Positions 11,635 to 11,826 of a stretch of 11,826 nt of DNA are shown in pieces. Within the stretch, counting starts at the first letter, position 1. Each line of letters begins with the position of its first letter. The DNA is from Prevotellaceae bacterium UBA1720. GTDB taxonomy: Bacteria; Bacteroidota; Bacteroidia; Bacteroidales; Bacteroidaceae. A model generated the notes under the pieces. It was not told the origin of the DNA and did not search any database. It saw nothing but the letters and a program-made list of their open reading frames with translations. Where the stretch lies: NCBI GenBank assembly GCA_002317475.1, contig DCIS01000121.1, positions 2,347 through 14,172 of the forward strand. Direction: 5' to 3'. The position numbers and the translations under genes are program-made.

Positions 11635-11826
11635 GGTGGGTTCTATAAATTCGCTTTGTTAGATTTTGGATTTATTTTTCGAGATTAAAGTGTTAGCAAG
11701 TGAAGGCGCGATGCGAGCATCGCAACTGAGTGCGCTGACAGTTTGAGCCGAAAAGAAACCTAAAGATGACAAAACGATAGCCCATAAAAATTAACATTCT
11801 ATCGGTGGGAATTTATAGAACCCACC
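11635..11826. mobile_element. MITE-like element, 192 bp, with 18-bp perfect terminal inverted repeats
   Basis: GGTGGGTTCTATAAATTC at 11635-11652 is repeated exactly in inverse at 11809-11826. The 156 bp between hold no gene, but include a 7-bp hairpin (GCGATGC/GCATCGC, 11708-11723). Short length, perfect ends and absence of a transposase fit a non-autonomous element moved by an insertion sequence elsewhere in the genome. A target-site duplication cannot be tested because the window stops at the right end; candidate left flanking bases are CTGTTAT (11628-11634). Confidence 0.6.

Overview
The window looks like chromosomal DNA of a Bacteroidales bacterium, most likely Prevotella/Segatella-like. 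The signs are the Bacteroidetes promoter form (TTTG or TTG, 19-20 nt, TAnnTTTG) before several genes, few Shine-Dalgarno sites, and typical Bacteroidales families: PEGA plus FISUMP-like proteins, GH2 with CE12 pectin enzymes, and a BACON-like lipoprotein. The genus is an inference from style. The last base of the window is also the last base of an 18-bp inverted repeat, as expected if a contig broke at a multicopy repeat.

Layout. At 16-996 is a Gfo/Idh/MocA oxidoreductase, followed after a heptanucleotide repeat array by a secreted PEGA/FISUMP-like protein (1088-1912). From 1913 to 2701 there is no gene, but many short repeats and palindromes that look like operators or iterons. Two minus-strand genes follow: a protein resembling Bacteroidales mobile-element replication accessory proteins (2702-3547) and a 65-aa HTH-like protein (3691-3888). 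The small gene has a long 5'-leader hairpin and a strong terminator. A region of helically phased short repeats precedes a tRNA-Thr(CGU) gene on the minus strand (4303-4375), which has a clear promoter and terminator.

At 4565-8756 lies a two-gene carbohydrate unit: a secreted GH2 glycosidase and a CE12-type rhamnogalacturonan acetylesterase, probably one operon acting on acetylated pectin (RG-I or a related glycan). No SusC/SusD pair is present, so this is an orphan unit or the edge of a polysaccharide locus. Next comes MltG (8860-9918), convergent with a frameshifted lipoprotein gene (9944-10700). At the right end are a HARE-HTH-like protein ending in a QLLLF motif (10855-11241), a probable structured small RNA of about 230 nt with its own promoter and terminator (about 11307-11539), a strong palindrome (11552-11609) and a 192-bp MITE-like element (11635-11826).

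The most unusual feature is a set of period-7 repeat arrays at gene boundaries. One class, AACTTTT/AATTTTT, is at 1007-1087, 2683-2715 and 8765-8817. The other, GTTTCTA/GGTTCTG, is at 7472-7570 and, inverted, at 1927-1975. The other strong candidates for undescribed biology are the 5'-leader hairpin gene at 3691-3985 and the small RNA with its HTH neighbour.
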